A stretch of DNA of 7,710 bases from Frankiales bacterium (GTDB lineage Bacteria; Actinomycetota; Actinomycetes; Mycobacteriales; SCTD01). The translations under genes and the position numbers were made by a program. The DNA lies in contig JAOPVD010000076.1 of assembly GCA_025966295.1 (NCBI GenBank), positions 1 through 7,710 on the forward strand, written 5' to 3'. How positions within the stretch are numbered: the stretch's first letter is position 1; each line of letters opens with the position of its first letter. Below the pieces are notes generated by a model. The model worked only from the letters and a program-made list of their open reading frames with translations. It was not told the DNA's origin and searched no databases. Of the stretch, positions 6,955 through 7,710 are shown piece after piece.

Positions 6955-6960
6955 CCTCCT
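6955..6960 (-). promoter_or_regulatory. gatD ribosome-binding site overlapping the kinase stop codon
   Basis: Read on the minus strand, a perfect AGGAGG lies four bases before the gatD GTG. Its first A is the last base of the TGA that ends the histidine kinase gene. This arrangement supports translation of both genes from one message, with possible translational coupling. Confidence 0.8.
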
Positions 6961-7710
6961 CACCGACCAGTGTCAGCGGCTGGCCTGATGTGGACCTGAG
7001 TGCTCAAGGGCAGTATCACCCGAAGTCGGGCCCCGCCCAGCGGTGAGTCCTCGACGCGTACGTCGCCACCGTGCGCCCGGGCGATCTCGCGCACGAGCGC
7101 CAGGCCCAGACCGGCACCGCCGGCCACCCGCGCCCGGGAGCTGTCGAGCCGCACCCACCGGTCGAAGACCCGGTCACGATCGGCGACGGCGATGCCCGGC
7201 CCGTTGTCATCCACGTCCAGGACGGCCTGCCCGCCGTCGCACCCGGTGGTGACGCGGACATCGGTGCCGTACCGGCGGGCGTTGGTCAGGAGGTTGTCGA
7301 CGAGCCGGGCAAGCGCCACCGGGTCGCCGAGGACCGGTGCGCTCTCGCCCTCGGCTCCGGCCAGTGACCGGAGGTCGACCTCGTGGGCCGGCCCACGGGG
7401 CCGGTCCTCGGCGCGGGCGAGGGCCAGCAGGTCGTCGGTCAGCGCGCTGAGCCGGTCCACCTCCTGCCCGAGGTCGAGCAGCAGCGCCGGGAGGTCGACG
7501 GTGCCGGGGTGCGCCCGGGCCACGTCGAGCTGCACCCGCATGCTGGCGACGGGGGACCGGAGCTCGTGGGCGGCGTCGGCGACGAAGCCCTGCTGCCGGG
7601 CGACCAGCTGCCGCAGCGCGCTGAGCAGGTCGTTGAGGGTGTGGCCGAGCCGGGCCACCTCGTCGTCGCCGCCGGCCACCGGCAGCGCGGCGGCGCGTCC
7701 AGGGTCGGCG
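6960..7710 (-). CDS. Two-component sensor histidine kinase (C-terminal part, 5' end off window)
   Basis: The frame runs open to the right edge, so only the last 250 or so residues are seen. In order: the end of a HAMP linker (LPVAGGDDEVARLGHTLNDL); the dimerisation and phosphoacceptor helix FVADAAHELRSPVASMRVQL, with the phosphorylated His encoded at 7566-7568; the N box NLLTN at 7281-7295; the G1 box DNGPGI at 7191-7208; an F box (RVFDRW); and the G2 box GAGLGLAL. All ATP-binding and phosphotransfer elements are intact. The HAMP remnant implies a membrane-anchored sensor with its sensing domain and transmembrane helices beyond the edge. This class usually pairs with an OmpR-family response regulator, probably encoded just upstream, outside the window. 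The gene ends 9 bases before gatD, in an apparent operon. The signal is unknown. The in-frame GTG at 7679 is internal, since the HAMP coding continues upstream of it. Confidence 0.92.
   Translation of the reverse strand, partial: ADPGRAAALPVAGGDDEVARLGHTLNDLLSALRQLVARQQGFVADAAHELRSPVASMRVQLDVARAHPGTVDLPALLLDLGQEVDRLSALTDDLLALARAEDRPRGPAHEVDLRSLAGAEGESAPVLGDPVALARLVDNLLTNARRYGTDVRVTTGCDGGQAVLDVDDNGPGIAVADRDRVFDRWVRLDSSRARVAGGAGLGLALVREIARAHGGDVRVEDSPLGGARLRVILPLSTQVHIRPAADTGR

Overview
The window is very GC-rich and tightly packed. Its gene set (a very large CtpI/CtpH-type P-type ATPase, a MurT/GatD pair, a YVTN-type lipoprotein, frequent GTG starts) points to an actinobacterium. I cannot fix the order or genus from sequence alone.

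Layout, left to right. A minus-strand pair occupies 1-2637: a small single-pass membrane protein (2254-2637), followed 54 bases downstream by a giant cation-transporting P-type ATPase (2199 to beyond the left edge). A 182-base divergent intergenic region follows. Next is a secreted lipoprotein with a YncE/YVTN beta-propeller on the plus strand (2820-3971). It converges, with 2 bases between, on a minus-strand secreted serine hydrolase of the class A beta-lactamase/DD-peptidase fold (3974-4765). A second divergent region of about 156 bases separates that hydrolase from murT on the plus strand (4922-6211). murT converges, with 7 bases between, on gatD on the minus strand (6219-6950). gatD lies 9 bases downstream of a sensor histidine kinase (6960 to beyond the right edge).

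MurT and GatD together form the lipid II isoglutaminyl synthase that amidates the D-glutamate of the peptidoglycan stem peptide. Here the two subunits are not in the usual co-directional order: they face each other. gatD instead sits in an apparent operon with the histidine kinase, whose stop codon overlaps gatD's Shine-Dalgarno sequence. With the divergent secreted serine hydrolase, the right half reads as a cell-envelope cluster: stem-peptide amidation, a periplasmic or extracellular enzyme of the penicillin-recognising fold, and a membrane sensor. A regulatory link between these parts is inference. The left half is a membrane-transport unit of unknown substrate. The amino-terminal half of its ATPase looks like a decayed second P-type ATPase.

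I saw no tRNA, rRNA, CRISPR array, insertion sequence or phage gene. No stretch of 300 bases lacks a gene.
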